A stretch of 64,000 nucleotides of DNA, taken from the NCBI RefSeq assembly GCF_000002865.3, contig NW_001865085.1, positions 12,345 through 76,344 of the forward strand. The letters are read 5' to 3'. Positions within the stretch are counted from its first letter, which is position 1. Each line of letters opens with the position of its first letter. The DNA comes from Monosiga brevicollis MX1. Its lineage: Eukaryota > Opisthokonta > Choanoflagellata > Craspedida > Salpingoecidae. The position numbers were made by a program, and so were the translations under genes. The notes beneath the pieces are model-generated. The model ran no database searches. It was not told where the DNA came from and was given only the letters and a program-made list of their open reading frames with translations. Positions 29,970-43,244 of this stretch are shown here, one piece after another.

Positions 29970-32900
29970 ATGGAGGGCACAGGAGACTCGAGCGGGGGAG
30001 CATCATCGGTTGGGATGGGGCGCGCCGAGGGTCCCAAGGGCTTGGTGGCGGCCACATATGCCGAGGGGGCAGTGGGTGTCAAACACTTGGCGGCTTTGCG
30101 GTCGATCGAGTTGCCCTTTTTTGCATTTCGCTGCCTCCAGCTGATGCCCCGCTTCTCCGAAAGCGACCACGATCGCATTTACGAGGCCTTGGAGACGGCT
30201 TTTGGAAGCCCTTTGCTGGGCGCCGTGGACCCCATCCTCGGGGATGCTGCCGATGCGACAGAAGAAGCGTCAGAGGATCCACTGCAAGTACTCCTCAATG
30301 GCACGCTGGCTCAGCGGCTCAAAGCCGTGAGCCTTCTTCTGGCTGACCAAAACCTGCCTGATCTGGAAGCACGTGTGCTTGCCTCTGATGACGTCGCTGC
30401 GACCTTTGCTCTCATTCTTGCCCACGGCCTCTCCAGTATGTCACCCATCAAGTCATCTGCTGCTCTCCGACCCCTTATGCATGCCAAGTGTGCTCACCCC
30501 ACCTTGTCTCCGCTGCCTCGCGGCGGTGTAGATGCCGAACTGCGATTGAACAACGTCCAAGTGCTTGCCGCACTTTTAACGGCAGGGCCCCGTGCTCACG
30601 CCATGGTGCTTCTCATGGCCCGTAACCGGGCCCTGACCCTGAGCGAACGTATGCCCCCGAGCCCTACCCTTGCCTCTTCTCATCGCCTCCTGCCCCTGCT
30701 CCATTCACACACTCATACACCCTCACTTCACGGTCTTTCCCCTCCCCTCCTCTTCCTTCTCTGTGTTCCTTTTCTTGGCAGTGCTCGAGGCCATCATACC
30801 CATTCTCGTCAAGAACAAAAACACTCAACCGGCCATTGTGCAGCTGCTTTGCGATCTGCTTGCCCTTCACCCCGATCAGCGAGCCGTTGTTGCGTATGTT
30901 GGCTCCAGCGTGCTGAATCCACATGACCACAAAGCCTCGCCTGTCTGCTGCTTGCCACCCCGTCTTTTCCATCCCTCTCATGCCCCCATCTGCTCGTCAT
31001 GGTTCATCGAATCCCAGATATTACCTTCTCAAAGAGCCTGCCTGCTGGCCAGTAACACTGCTCCTGACTGGGCGTCACATGCTACGCCTCCCCCATCTCT
31101 TGACCAGGTACGACCTCTTTTTGCGCCATCGCTCACAACAACAACAACAACAACAACAACGACCTCGTGCTCACCCAACCACCTTATGTGCCTGCCCGCG
31201 TGACCGCTTTGATCCATTAGAGCGTCACTTTCACCCACCACCTGGACCGCACTGGTACACCACGCGCAAGTTTTGGCCAAACACCACGATCGCCACTCGG
31301 ATGATCGCGGAGCCTGGCATGCCTTTGCTGACTTTTGTACCCGAGCGGTGGACCCAGCCACTGCCACTCCCGGTCTGTTTGCACCGCCTTGCGCCCATGG
31401 ACACACCGCGCCTCTCAATCACGCATGTCTGACATTGCGCCCGCCCCACGCTGCCCCACGCTTGCAGAATCTCTCCGGCTCTTTCTACTGTTGCATGCGC
31501 ACCACGGTTTGGATATGACGCAGGTCAGTCTCCTCGCAAAAGGCCAACTGCCCACTCAACCCTTGGCGCTCGAGGCCGCACGCACACCATCTTGAATTGA
31601 CTGGTCATGGCAAAAACAGGACACGATGGCGCAGGCACACCGTTTGAAGCAAGACTTGTTTACCAACACGCGACACAATGATCAAGAAGATCGCATGCGC
31701 GTTCTTTTCCTCCTCGCCACCCTCATTGGGGGACGGAGCAGCCTCCTCGTTGATGCAGACCTTCTCCAGCAAAATCTGAAGCATATCACCGCGGGTGAAG
31801 CCCAGACGGGCCAGACCTTTGCACCGATCCTGGACTTTCTCATTGCTCTCAATCTTAACGAGTACGCCACCATCGTCAAGTGGTGTCAGCAAGCCTTTGG
31901 TGCCGTGGCTCAGGTAAGCCTTCTCGCTTGCCCTGCTGAAGGAAAGCGGTGCAGGCGGTGTGGAATCATACGCGCTCAAGCCAAAGCCTTAAACCTCACG
32001 AAATGCATGTGGTGTGGCTGTCCACCTACCTCAACGGTGGGACAGGTGACAACAGATGCAGTGCGTCGCTTTGCTCGACAGGTGGACTTGTTGCAGCAAC
32101 ATGAACTATTGCTACGCGGCACCCTCGGCCGACGTGGGCGCTTGCACAAGACGGCAACGCGCACCGCCCCGGTCGTGTCCGAACTGGACACGGAACTGCG
32201 ACGCCTTGAGGTGGAATTTGTGAGCAAAGCCTTTGCAGCCCGTCAAATCCATGCCGTCGATGCCCTCGTCTTTCCCTGGATTGAGCAACAGGTGCGACTC
32301 GTTCTGTTGGCAGCCTTCTCATCTTCCACGCGTCCCTTCCAGAGACTTGGTCTCTCTTTGAGCTTTGAGTAGACTGACCTTGCTTTGACTTGCCAGGTGT
32401 GGTTTGAGTCCCATTGCGGCCGCATCACTCCCGCACTCGTCAAGGTTCTTGTGGTGAGTGTCGCTTGTTGGATCCGCTTTTCCTGTCGCTTCTGTTGTGT
32501 TGTTGCTGCTGTCAAGTGGTTTCTGTCGTCCGTATGCGCATTCACGCCGCCTTTCCTTACTGACCTCTTGATGCGGCGCGCCGGCGCGCCTGCGCCTCCT
32601 TTGGTCACCTGGCTCACTTGACACCCATGCTTTCACGTCTTGGGTAGCAATGGTCCATCATGTGCGTCGAGCCCATGGGTACACCACGTTCAGGCCACTA
32701 CCAGCCTCCTCGTATGGAGCACGCCGCATTTTGTCGCCGCCTTCAACCACTTACGGTTTGGCCGCAAACCCGTCTGACAAAGGTCGGTCGATCTCTTGCC
32801 ATGTCGACCCCTCGTTCATCTTGCCGAAGCAAGCCGTGCGCTCGCAACTCTGATGAATCATTAACCCCAATGTGTCTTTGGGGGCAATAGCTTGCCTCGC

Positions 32901-34750
32901 TCAATGCCGTGGCGCGGGCATGCGCTTTGCTGTACGCCCTGTCTGTCAACGATGCAATCAGCGAGTTGCGCGCTCGTGGGTGTGCGCATCATGAAGGGGC
33001 TACCAATCCAGCCTTGGCCCGTCGCGAACCGTACACGCTTGCGGATTTGCTGGCGCTTGATGTGGCTGCTGTTTATCGCCAAGTTCGCACGCAGCCGCAA
33101 CTGGCAGCCCTTCGTGCGCCGCTGCTGGCCCTGATCGAAACTCGCTTCTCGGCCCTTGCATCACACGATTTTGCCCTTTTCGTGGAACCCCGACCTCTGA
33201 GTCTCACGACGCGGCCCAAGCTTTCCCTGCCTGAGACTCTTGAAGACGAGGGCCCCGTTTTGCACGCGCTGCAAGTGGTGGCGGCCCATGGCACTCTTGA
33301 CGACGTTGGACTGCTCACCAGGGTGGCCAAATGGATCAAGGCGCATGCTGATGAAGCCACGTCGGCAGTGCTTCAGGCTTTTCAGGAGGCGCTCCTTGCG
33401 CTGAAGCAGCGCTTTCACATCAATCTTGACTTGAGCTCGTTGCTTCTGCCTGCGTGGCTTCCCAATGCCACCCTCATCCGCGCCCCCGAGGAAGACTTGA
33501 GCTCGGATCCGCTCCTCTTTTTGCACCTTGCCCCAGCGGTTTTGGTTCGCCCGCCCCTGCTTCGCCTACTGCTGGCTGCTCTGCAAACGACGCTCATCAA
33601 TCACAGTCAGATGGTGAGTATCTGGCCGCCTGCCGTCGCAACGTTGTAGTTCAGCTGAGATATCGTTTTTTGCAGCCAGCTCTGGTTATCCCAACTCATA
33701 CACGTGTGCTTGTCCACCGGGCCAACATCGCAGCTGCAAGGTCAAGCCGACGCCCTGGCCCAGCAGCCGCAGCGTAAACGGCGCAAGCCCGATGAGGACG
33801 TGGGTGAGATTTGCAAGACCTTGCAGTGGAACACCGTCGCTGCGTTGCTGCTCTTTCTCTGGGAGCTCCCCTACGCGCCAGGCGTGCGCGACGCACAGGA
33901 GCGCACGGCCTTGTGTCACGACATTGGCCTTTTTACCCATCGGCAACTCATCTTGCATAAGGACCTTCTGCCCCAGCTGATGTACTGCAAACTGGCTTTC
34001 ACCACCTTGCCTGACTTTGTCGAGCACGTGCCTGCGGCGCACGTGGCCTTTGACTACTTGAGCGAGCTTTTGGGAGAGGCGGACCACGTCATTCAGCTCG
34101 GGGCCGTACACTTGGCTGCTCTGTTGGCGCACAAGTATCGGCTCCCGCGTGCCCTGCAGCTACTCAACGAGGCACTGGGTCAGGTGCCTTATCTTTTGGT
34201 GCGAGCATCGCAACGCCAAGCCACGCGATTGGCACTTGAGCGACTTTGCCCCTGCTTTCGGCTGATGTGTGAAGCCTTTCCGCGTCTGCGCCAAGCATGC
34301 CTTGATGTTCTGAAGCAGGTCAGTGCTGTTCGATTGCACACGTCGAGCCTAGGGCAGGACGCAGTCTCATCCCGGCATCCCGGCTGCGTTGGTGTTGCCT
34401 TGTCCCTTTCCCCGATTTTGGTCATTACAGGCTTGCACTAGCCTCGAGGATCCTTTCTTGTAAGTTCCGATGGCCTGAGGCAGCGTTCAAGAACACTTGG
34501 CATTTTTTAGATGAAGCAGAACTTTGGAAGGGGCGGTGTTAGATGAAGCAGAGCTTTGGAAGGGGCAGCGTATCGTCATCATCCTGGTGGTAATGGAGGG
34601 GTAGTGCGACTGACATTTCTCGTGTGCATTGTGCATTCGCCTTGTAGAGCATATGAGGAGCGCACTCAGCTGTTTGCTGTGTTGCGTCAGACCGGAATGG
34701 AGCTGGAACGGGACGTTTTGGTGCCCCATGATGATGCACCGTTTGCATGA
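29970..34750 (+). CDS. INTS2: Integrator complex subunit 2
   Basis: Core helical-repeat subunit of Integrator, the nuclear RNA polymerase II 3'-processing and attenuation complex. Fourteen exons: 29970-30435, 30532-30648, 30782-30893, 31018-31107, 31221-31372, 31468-31523, 31620-31913, 32046-32291, 32397-32453, 32648-32782, 32891-33613, 33734-34318, 34431-34459 and 34648-34750. All phases agree and the product is about 1,054 residues, against about 1,200 for human. The best match is the C-terminal half: ALYALSVNDAISELRARG, PLLFLHLAPAVLVRPPLL, CKTLQWNTVAALLLFLWEL and VPAAHVAFDYLSELLGEA follow INTS2 (compare PSMHICLDFIPELIAQPE). The N-terminal half is recognisable only as alpha-helical repeat. 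Introns at 30436-30531 and 31914-32045 are in frame and stop-free. Confidence 0.78.
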
Positions 34751-35248
34751 ACTTGGAGCAACTTGACCCAGCATCAGGCTCTGAGAGCCCAATATTGTGT
34801 TCGCATGCCAATCGATCCCTGTCCCTGATTGCGAAAAGGCTATTCGGACGCTCAAACGGTGCCTTTTTTGCCAAGATCCTCGATAATGCTGTGCCTTTTC
34901 GAAAGCTTACCATTGCAGAGGGGCAAGAATAGAGTGAATCTGGGTGTAAATTGCGTTTGGTGGTCGAGAAACTGCTGCAAACTATGGTGGCAGTCTGAGC
35001 AACGAAGGATTGCTGGCAGGAGCTGAGGAATGAGATGACAACGAGACACAAAAAGAGCTTGCAGCCACAGAATGCTCCCTTCTCGATGCAACAATGTCCA
35101 GCACCAATGTGACGCATGCGATGCCCTTGCCCACGCAGTGGTCGGGACTGCCGCCTTCCTTCTTAGATTGTGCACAAAGCGAGGGATGGAAACACAGCAA
35201 GCCGCGCACATGCTTTCGGCTTGCTGGCGACATGGCCGCCAGCATCTT
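34751..35248. other. Convergent intergenic region
   Basis: Between the INTS2 stop and the last coding bases of CUL1. Should contain both 3' UTRs. No further gene seen. Confidence 0.6.
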
Positions 35249-35681
35249 TTATGCTATATTCGACCAAACCAAACACAACACGGGGTGAGCGAGCGTGACA
35301 TAAGTTTGGAAATGTGACAATGCATGAAATGTTTGGAACAGCACTCGAGAACGTACCAAGATACTCGTACACCTCGCGTTCACCCTCGCGTCGACGGAGG
35401 TATTCTGCCTCGATGAGTGACTCAATGTTGCGCTAAGCCATGGGTAATAATGACTGGCTGTGAGGCAACGCCGGCACGCCAGTGCCCCTCAGCTCACAAA
35501 ATCGCAAGGAGCATAGAAAAGCACAGACCTTGATGGCAGAAACTTTGGGCTTGAAGCGGCGGCTCAGCTGTTCCAGCGTTTCTTGCATGAGCTGCTGATG
35601 CTTCATGTGTTTGCGCGTCTTCATGATGCGCACAATGCAGGCCTGGCACATCGAATGCGCGTAAGCAAATGAGCTGATGGT

Positions 35682-35716
<35 letters not shown>

Positions 35717-38137
35717 CAACTCATCAGATCAGACGAGGATGGCTGCGCTACCTGAATGATAAACTTGCGATCCTCCTCGGCAGCCTTGTGAGTGCTCTCG
35801 GTGTCCGCCTTTTGCTCCGAGCGAACGGGCTGATCGATCTTGACGCGCAACTTTTTGTAATTGTACTTGAAGTTGAGACTGTATCGACCATCCTGCAATG
35901 TCAGTCCCACCAAGCACAAGTATGAGCTAGGCTCTCCTCAACAGAAAGAAAAATTAATCTCGCTCTCATTTGTCAAAAGCACAACACCACACATGAGCAA
36001 AGATCACGCACCTCCAAAAGCAGGATTTTGGCCTTGGTGAGCAAATCAAGCTGGGGCTGAATGATATCCTGCATGCAACCAAATGTTGCGGCAGGAACCA
36101 TGTCAAGAAAAAATGAGTCAAGAGCCGTGCGCCAAGCAAACATGCAAAAAGGGCCTTGATATGGAGCGGTGCGGGGTATTGTGTGGGGTAGAGAAATCAG
36201 GGGATCGCACCATCTGCAGCTCCGTCTGATTCATAAAGTTTTCCATCGTGAAACTGTCGCCTTCGTTGAAAGCCAGCAGCAGGGAGATCTGGACGGTGTT
36301 GGCTTCCAGAACACGCTCCTTTTTGGTGTAGAGCATCAAAATCTCGCCTTTGCACAAGTGGTACACCCAGTCCAGTTTGCGGCCGGTGTGGGCTTGCTGC
36401 ATTGCAGCCGTGGGTAAAAATCGGTCAGACCCAAATTATGAGAAATAAGAACCTGGTCCAGGTTCGAGTGGAGGCCGAGGAAACGGCGGCACACAGATTG
36501 AAATCAGGAAGCACAGCATCTAGACTGACCGCGTAAAAGAGCTCATAGCGTTTGATACAATTGTCCAGGATGGTGGGAATGACCATCTTGAGCTTGGAAG
36601 CAAAAGGCCAGGTGGTGGTAGTCAAAACACGCACGTTGAAATCCAGCGGCTTTTCTTCACCGTGGATTTTAACTAACAGCAGATGCAAAGGCAAAGGGAT
36701 ACACCACATGTCGATGAGCAGGTGAGAAAGCCCAAGTGCAGATGTGGTGCCCAAGGACGCACCCATAATGTGTCCACTTTGATCCAGATGCTCCTTGAAC
36801 TTGGCGTTTGTTTGTTTGTTTGTGGCCATGTCCTGGAACATGCGCTGCAGTTTGTTGGTGTATTCACCACCACAAGCGTCCTGCGACCACCGATCACGTC
36901 CAACGTGATTTGAGCAGGCGCATTCGCCCTCTGTTCAACACGGCGAGTGGGTTGCGCGCGGAGATACCTTGAGCTTGGAAAGCATGCTGGCCTCGGCGTC
37001 GTCTGATGCCGACTTGTCCTGGATGAGACGGTTGGCCAACATCTTCTTGTAAAACTGCTCAAAAACGTCCTTGTCATCAAGGTACTGTTGGTACGGAATC
37101 AAAGAGAACACCAACCCATCATGAGTCGAGTCGCGTTCGCAGCCTCGGCGTGGCTGATTGATGCCCCAAATGCACTAGTGGCGACCCGATCTTGTCCGCT
37201 TACGTTAAAAATGACCATGAGCTCGGACAAGAGGTTTTCAAGCACATTTTCGGGATGCTTGGAAGAGTTTTTCAACAGGCTGTCGCAGTATTTGGCGAGC
37301 AACTCTGGGGAGCGAGCCAGCTTGGTGGCCTGGGTGACGCTGTTTGAATTGACAAAAGTACGGCAGCCCTTGTCACGGCTCTCGATGAAGCGGGGATTGT
37401 CGTTAAAGGCGTTGCGCACAAGCGCGTTGAACTGCTCGTACACCTGCAACAGAGCTTCAACGTATTTCTTACTGTCCTCGCCCGACTATTATCAGCAAGC
37501 AACCAGACACAAGTGAGAAATATGCATCGCAGCCCACACTATCATGTCCGCCTGGCGAACATACCATGGAGATTTTGCCCAGGGCATCAATGGCCTCTCG
37601 GCCTTTGGCAATAATGTGAGCCTCGAGCTTTTCCAGCAAGACGTTGACGCCGTCCGGCAAGCGGCATAGTAGCACATACAAATGATGCAAATCTATCACT
37701 CGGATCAGTGCATGAGCACAACTGGTCAACCCGGCTAAAATGGGCAACGAGAAGGCGAAAAAAGCAAGTGGCACATGCAGAAGGATGCGGTCGGATATCG
37801 TTGCTCGACGACTGACCTTCATTGCGCTCCTGTTGCAGATAAGTATCAATCTCGCCGTTGAACAGAGGGATTTGATGCCGGATGAGAGCATCGTTGCACT
37901 ATTTCCACAGAGCAATGTGAGAACCTACACCTAGGGCAGTTGCGGCGCAAGCGATGAGGGGGGGTCGACAACGCACAGCTTCAGCCAGGGGCTCATTGGT
38001 GGAGGCATGAAGATACTGTTGGACACGCTGCTCTTCCTGTTGGACTCGCTTGGTAACAAGCTTGAGGTAGTCGGAAATACTGTTCTCAGCCAAGAATTGC
38101 TCTGACTCCTGCTTGTAATACTTGAGAGTGGCCTATC

Positions 38138-38193
<56 letters not shown>

Positions 38194-39647
38194 AATCAAC
38201 GTGGTCAGGGCCGCGCCACACGCAAATTGAACAAACGTTGGCTTTGACGCTGTGCATGTTGTGCGTTGCATGCTAGAATTACGCACATCAAGGAACGGCT
38301 GCTGGAATGAGTTGGCGTAGACCTCGAGGCGCTGCTGCTCGTGTTGACGGGTATCGACGCTGGAGGTGCGGCTGGCAGCGTTGCTGGTGGGGCGCAGGGC
38401 AACCATGGCCTCAGCTTGAAGGGAACCTACCAGATGCCATGATGTCAATCAGGATACAGCCGCGTTGCCATGGCACAAAACTGTCGACAACCCTCGGTGG
38501 CAGCAGCACCAGTGACGTACACAAGCAATCGACGGCTGAGCGGAGCAGATTGGTGCTCACAGCTTCGCCGTTACGATCGCGCTCAACCATGTCAAGCATC
38601 GCCCGGATGAGCTGAAGCAAAACCAGAAGTTTGGGTGAGACATCCAAGGCCAAAGGAGGCGAGTACGGGCAAAGAAGCGTCGTGGGTGGAGAAAAATGCT
38701 AACCTTTGGCTCGCACGCCTTGAAAAGATGTTCACGCCACTTGAGCAAAGCCAACTACACGACACGCAGCAGAAGCAAGCGTCAGGTGTGGTGAGCATCA
38801 CCACTGTGGGCAGGGATGGAAACCCAGCGGGAGGCAGAGGTGGACGTACGCGATCGAGCTCAAACATCTTGTTCTTTTTGTGATCTGGGTTCTCCAGGGC
38901 TCGGGCAACGCAGTGACGGTTGATATACATGAAGATGTTGTTCAAGACGCGACGCGAGAAAAGGAAATCTTCCCAGAATTGCCGGTGCTTCTCAAGCAGC
39001 TCAACTCCCTCGTACGCCTCCAACTCCTAAATTGATGGCAGCACAGGAGTGATTTGATCAACGAGGAGGGAAAGGCGGCATGAAGAGGCGACACGATGCC
39101 TAGGCTATGCGCAGGGCTATACCTTGCGCAAGCTAATGCAACGTTGTTCCAGGTAGTCGGCCACTTTGCGGTACATGTCATGACCCACGATGTGGCTTGG
39201 ATCACCTGGCAGATCAAGAGTAACGGGGTGAGGAAACACAAAAATGTGGAAACGCGCTTCGTGGCCATGGAGTTACAATGGTTTTTCTATGAAGAAACGA
39301 CCACAGGGCGTCTACGCACGATGGCTGTTGGATGAAGGTGGGCGGTTGGTAGTGCAGAAGTTGTAAACAGCCCTGCAGTGTGGCAACCAGCGTACGCCGA
39401 CGGCAAAAAAAAAAAAAGCGGGGGGTGAGTGGTGTAGTGACGGAAAGGATGACAGTAGACCAGATAGGATGCTATCTGTAAATGCATTTTTGCAGCAGGG
39501 TTGAGGTGCCGCCGCAGAGAGGACGTACGCATATGCCTCCATGTAGCGTTTATGGTTTAGATTGACCGTGTTGTTGGATGATTGAAAGATGACGTTGACC
39601 ACTGGCAACAACCCTTCCCAGCACTCTTCAATGGTCTGGGACGGCAT
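35249..39647 (-). CDS. CUL1: Cullin-1, SCF ubiquitin ligase scaffold
   Basis: Scaffold that binds Skp1/F-box proteins at its N-terminus and Rbx1 at its C-terminus. Twenty exons: 39647-39529, 39372-39320, 39205-39123, 39026-38850, 38754-38704, 38611-38521, 38414-38287, 38132-37977, 37898-37817, 37692-37565, 37485-37204, 37084-36968, 36880-36763, 36672-36530, 36396-36211, 36068-36012, 35892-35752, 35642-35529, 35432-35357 and 35253-35249. The sum is 768 residues, matching human CUL1 (776). Hallmarks: EERRV-like [86 protein letters not shown] with the neddylation Lys in IVRIMK, and the C-terminus VYEYLA. Only five coding bases lie in the last exon. Two introns carry long poly-T on the sense strand. 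Confidence 0.96.
38137..38192. repeat. Poly(A) tract of about 55 bases in a CUL1 intron
   Basis: Reads as poly-T on the sense strand and runs up to the acceptor at 38133, so it serves as an exaggerated polypyrimidine tract. A similar shorter tract (35688-35714) lies in another CUL1 intron. Confidence 0.95.
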
Positions 39648-40958
39648 TGTGCCGGTGGTGCGGTAGAGATGTGCAACAGCAGACGAGAATACACCTAGGA
39701 ATTGACGAACCATGCCAGGCAAGGCCCACAGAGCAGAAAGTGGAGAATGAGACGCCACGAGGTGGGAGGAGCTGGCAGATGGTGCCAAGATGCAACATGC
39801 AACAAGCTCATGGCCAAAATTAAATCAAAAAAAAGGAGGTGATCAAGCTCGAGGACACACGCAGAGGCTTTGCCAGGGAGAACTCGTTTGCTGAATGCAC
39901 GCAGCCCAGGCTCCCTTTTGCCACTGGTCGTCGGTTGCGAGCAAGCCATCACAAGCTGGCTGGCGGCGTCCCGAAGTCACACAGTCAAACTTGCAAGCAT
40001 TTCTCACCTGCTCTTTTTCAACAGCGAGACAGCGCCTGAGCAGTAACAACAGTGGCACCAAGCAGCAGGTACCGCAGCTCCAGCAGCTCCAGTGACACCA
40101 GCAGAAGCAGAAGCAGGAGCAGAAGCAGGAGCAGAAGCAGGAGCAGCCCTCTGCCTTGTCGTGTTGTCAATCTCGTCGACTCGTTCGTTGTCGTCGTCGT
40201 CGTGAAATGAGACTACTGCTGTTTAGTCACAAACTACACCTCTCACCTACAACAACTTGCCTACCCCACAAGCTTGCTACATTATCATAAAAATATTTTA
40301 CGACGATAAGTTTCATGGAGTACGTCATAAACCACTGTGCCATATTTTTCCAAGCAGCTTACCTTGAAATTCTTTTGTTGAGTAGCAACAGTAAAAAACA
40401 CCAGAAGAACAGTAAAGAAGAACACAACAACAACAACAACAAGCACAACAAGCAAGCTTGACCCTGACCCTGGTTTGGCTTGGGCACCAACTTTGGGGAT
40501 TGGTGTGTCGGCAGAGAGGAAAGGCAAGGGGCACACAATCCACACACCACTTGCTGAGGGATACCGCAAGGTGTCGATCAGATGTCAAGCACGACCAGAG
40601 AGAAGATGGATAGAGTGACCTTTCTTCCAAGCCATTCTTGACCAGCTACAATACTCAAGCAGCAAAAAGGGCGCGAAAAGTTTGCTGTCAAGCAAGCGCG
40701 TCGACCAAGGCTGGTCCCCGTGGAGACTGACGGAGTCCATCTGACATTCTGACATTGTGTGGCGAAAAAACCGTGTGGCATCTGACAATATAAAAGTTTT
40801 GGCTTGCAAGCCAGCCACACCAAGCCGATAACGTTATGCGTACTGTGAGATTTGAACCCTGGTGGACTTCTCTCCTCACACGGGGCAAGGCACAAGACCT
40901 CAACGTGCTACAGGACCTTCAACACCTGCACTTTTCTTTCAAACCTTAACTTGACAGG
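39648..40958. other. Divergent intergenic region
   Basis: Between the CUL1 and RPL7 starts. Contains a CAGAAGCAGGAG minisatellite at about 40098-40147 and an ACAACA run at about 40420-40450. The motif GTGAGATTTGAACCCTGG at about 40844 looks like a tRNA T-arm but no cloverleaf folds around it. No gene seen. Confidence 0.55.
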
Positions 40959-42582
40959 ATGGCTGACAAGTAAGTTGGCGCCCCATCTGCTTCCGGCGCT
41001 CTGCAAAACTTGTTACAACGTGGTTGAGGCCCGTGGCTCCCTTGGGGCATGGAACGGCAGCGGCAGGCGAGGGCGGAGGAGGCAGTTTGGCTGGAGAACT
41101 TTTGGTGTCGAGTGAGGAGATGACTTGTCGTTTGCTTCTCGACACGAAGCTCTCTGTGCCAGGGCTGGTCTTGTCTGTCCTCGCTTGCCGCGAGTTGTTT
41201 CCATCGGCTGGCCATGCGCGTGGCGCCGTTCCTGTGTCGAGGCATGAACGTATCCTTGTTTTCTTTTCTTCCGAAAGGAAGCGGGGGCACCCCTGTCTCG
41301 ACGCGGGTGGTTGGTCCCGTGAGAGGGTTTCCCCGCTGGCGCGCATCCGCCAGGGTTCGCGACTCAGTTGGGGTTGAATCTCGTGCAATGTCTTGATGCT
41401 TGCTTGATCAAGCCCTGATCACGTGGATTGCATTCCTGGTTGTGGAATGGCCCTCTCGCGGGATGAATCGCTGCAACCATGCTGGGCTTCAGGCTCTGCT
41501 TTCACGCACACACTCCCGTCCTTTGAGCCCGGGCTTTTCAAAGGCTCGGGACTTGAAGGTGCTTCCGGGATGTGAAAGCAACCTGTTGCCATAGCTGGTG
41601 AACGCGGGTGCGAGATGCTCTTCTCCAAGAGCATTCTCGTGACCAAGTTGTCGGATGAGTCCTCTGTTGGCTCACTCCGATCTCACGAGTACAACTTTCC
41701 CCCGTTGTCCGCCCCCTCTTTTTTTCCACCTGTTTTTGTCTCGTTTAGGACGAAGGGCATTCCTGAGGCTATCCTCAAGCGCCGCAAGCGCGATGAGCGC
41801 CTGGCCGCCGAGACCGCCAAGGCTCGCGCTGAGCAGAAGGCCGTCAACAAGGGCAAGCGCAAGGACATCTTCAAGCGCGCTGAGCAGTACGTGAAGGAGT
41901 ACCGCCGCCAGGAGGCCGATGAGACTCGTCTGCGCCGCCTCGCCAAGAAGTCGGGCTCTTTCTACGTGCCCGCTGAGCCCAAGCTGCTCCTCGTCATTCG
42001 CATCCGCGGGTTGGTTTTCGCGGTCTTCTTGACACTGCTCGGCTTTATTTATGCATCTCGAGACTTGATGCACTCGAGTCAAAACATGCTTCGCTCAATG
42101 TTGTTCCTAATGTGTTTTCCCACAGTATCAACGGCGTTTCGCCCAAGGTCCGCAAGGTGCTGCAGCTTTTCCGCCTGCTCCAGATCAACAACGCCGTCTT
42201 TGTGCGCGTGAACAAGGCCACCATCAACATGCTCCGCATCATCGAGCCCTACGTTGCTTACGGTTACCCCAACCTGAAGACCGTCAAGGAGCTCGTCTAC
42301 AAGCGTGGCTTTGGCAAGGTTAACCGCAGCCGCATCGCTCTCAGCGACAACAAGATTGTCGAGGAGGCTCTCGGCAGCAAGGGCATCATCTGCGTTGAGG
42401 ACCTCATCCACGAGATCTACACCGTTGGCCCCAACTTCAAGGCCGCCAGCAACTTCCTCTGGCCCTTCAAGCTGAACAGCCCCCGTGGTGGTCTCGTCAA
42501 GAAGGGCAACCACTTCACCGAGGGTGGTGACTTTGGCAACCGCGAGGATGAGATCAACCCCCTGGTCCGCCGCATGAACTAA
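40959..42582 (+). CDS. RPL7: 60S ribosomal protein L7 (uL30)
   Basis: Three exons: 40959-40969 (only MAD plus two bases), 41749-42009 and 42126-42582, giving 242 residues against 248 in human. Blocks match RPL7 throughout: [120 protein letters not shown] and [12 protein letters not shown]. The 779-bp first intron is by far the longest among the genes here apart from the microsatellite-bearing one, and sits directly after the start codon, as in many ribosomal protein genes with regulatory or snoRNA-hosting introns. Confidence 0.97.
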
Positions 42583-43244
42583 GTGGAACCAGAAAGAGCA
42601 ATCGGGCGTGTTGCGCCCATTTGCCGGCTCTACCCGTCCAAATGTCTCTTTCTGCGTGCCATCCACTTGTAATTGACGTCTGGACGCTTCAAAAATCACA
42701 AAAGTTTCTCTCTTTCTCCTTTTGTCTCAAGCATTCAAGTCATTGCAAATCAGCGCACGAGTCCCTCCTCTTTGTGACAAGCAAAGGTGGAGATGTAGTG
42801 TTTGAACCATGCGTTGCGATATCATCACGCTGTAGCTGAGCACAGATCCTGCCGAACATTTGCAATGACATTGTTAATCTTGAAGGCATATTTGCGCATC
42901 AGCGTCGAATTGGTTTTTGCTGACTTCAAAGCGAGTCCGCTGATCAGGCTTGGAGGACACAACAGGATGGCAGGTATGTGTTGTCTCCCGTGTGTGAACA
43001 CCATGCAGAAGACAACGACCAATCCAGGCGCAGGGCACAACGTCATCGAGCGCGGCTGCGTCTGGACCCCACCATTCAGGTTTGTTCTTTCTTGTGAGAA
43101 GTCGTGCTTGTTGACTTCTCACAAGAAAAAATTTACAGTTAATTTGTTTCTGCGCAGAAGTGGATTGTGAATGTGCTCAGTGGCATTTTTTTGGCGTTCG
43201 CGCCTTGTTTGAAACAGTGAAAGGCTGTGCGCGTCTTGCCCGTG
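42583..43244. other. Intergenic region between RPL7 and the ATPase-OAS gene
   Basis: Holds the RPL7 3' region and a strong hairpin at 43088-43128. Short ORFs on both strands match nothing I know. Confidence 0.55.
43088..43128. other. Perfect 16-bp inverted repeat with 9-base loop
   Basis: The left arm 43088-43103 (TTTCTTGTGAGAAGTC) is exactly complementary to the right arm 43113-43128. It lies about 115 bases before the first likely ATG of the ATPase-OAS gene, so it falls in its promoter or 5' UTR, or in a terminator for the upstream unit. Confidence 0.9.

Noticed and set aside
40840-40915. Possible tRNA on the minus strand (GGGTTCAAATC box)
   Set aside because: The T-stem has only three pairs and no acceptor or anticodon stem can be formed around it.
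41024-41377. ORF inside RPL7 intron 1
   Set aside because: Lies wholly within an intron bounded by good splice sites, with an equally long ORF on the other strand and no recognisable domain.
42825-43122. Minus-strand short ORFs upstream of the ATPase-OAS gene
   Set aside because: No recognisable family, overlapping ORFs on both strands, and no support for splice structure.
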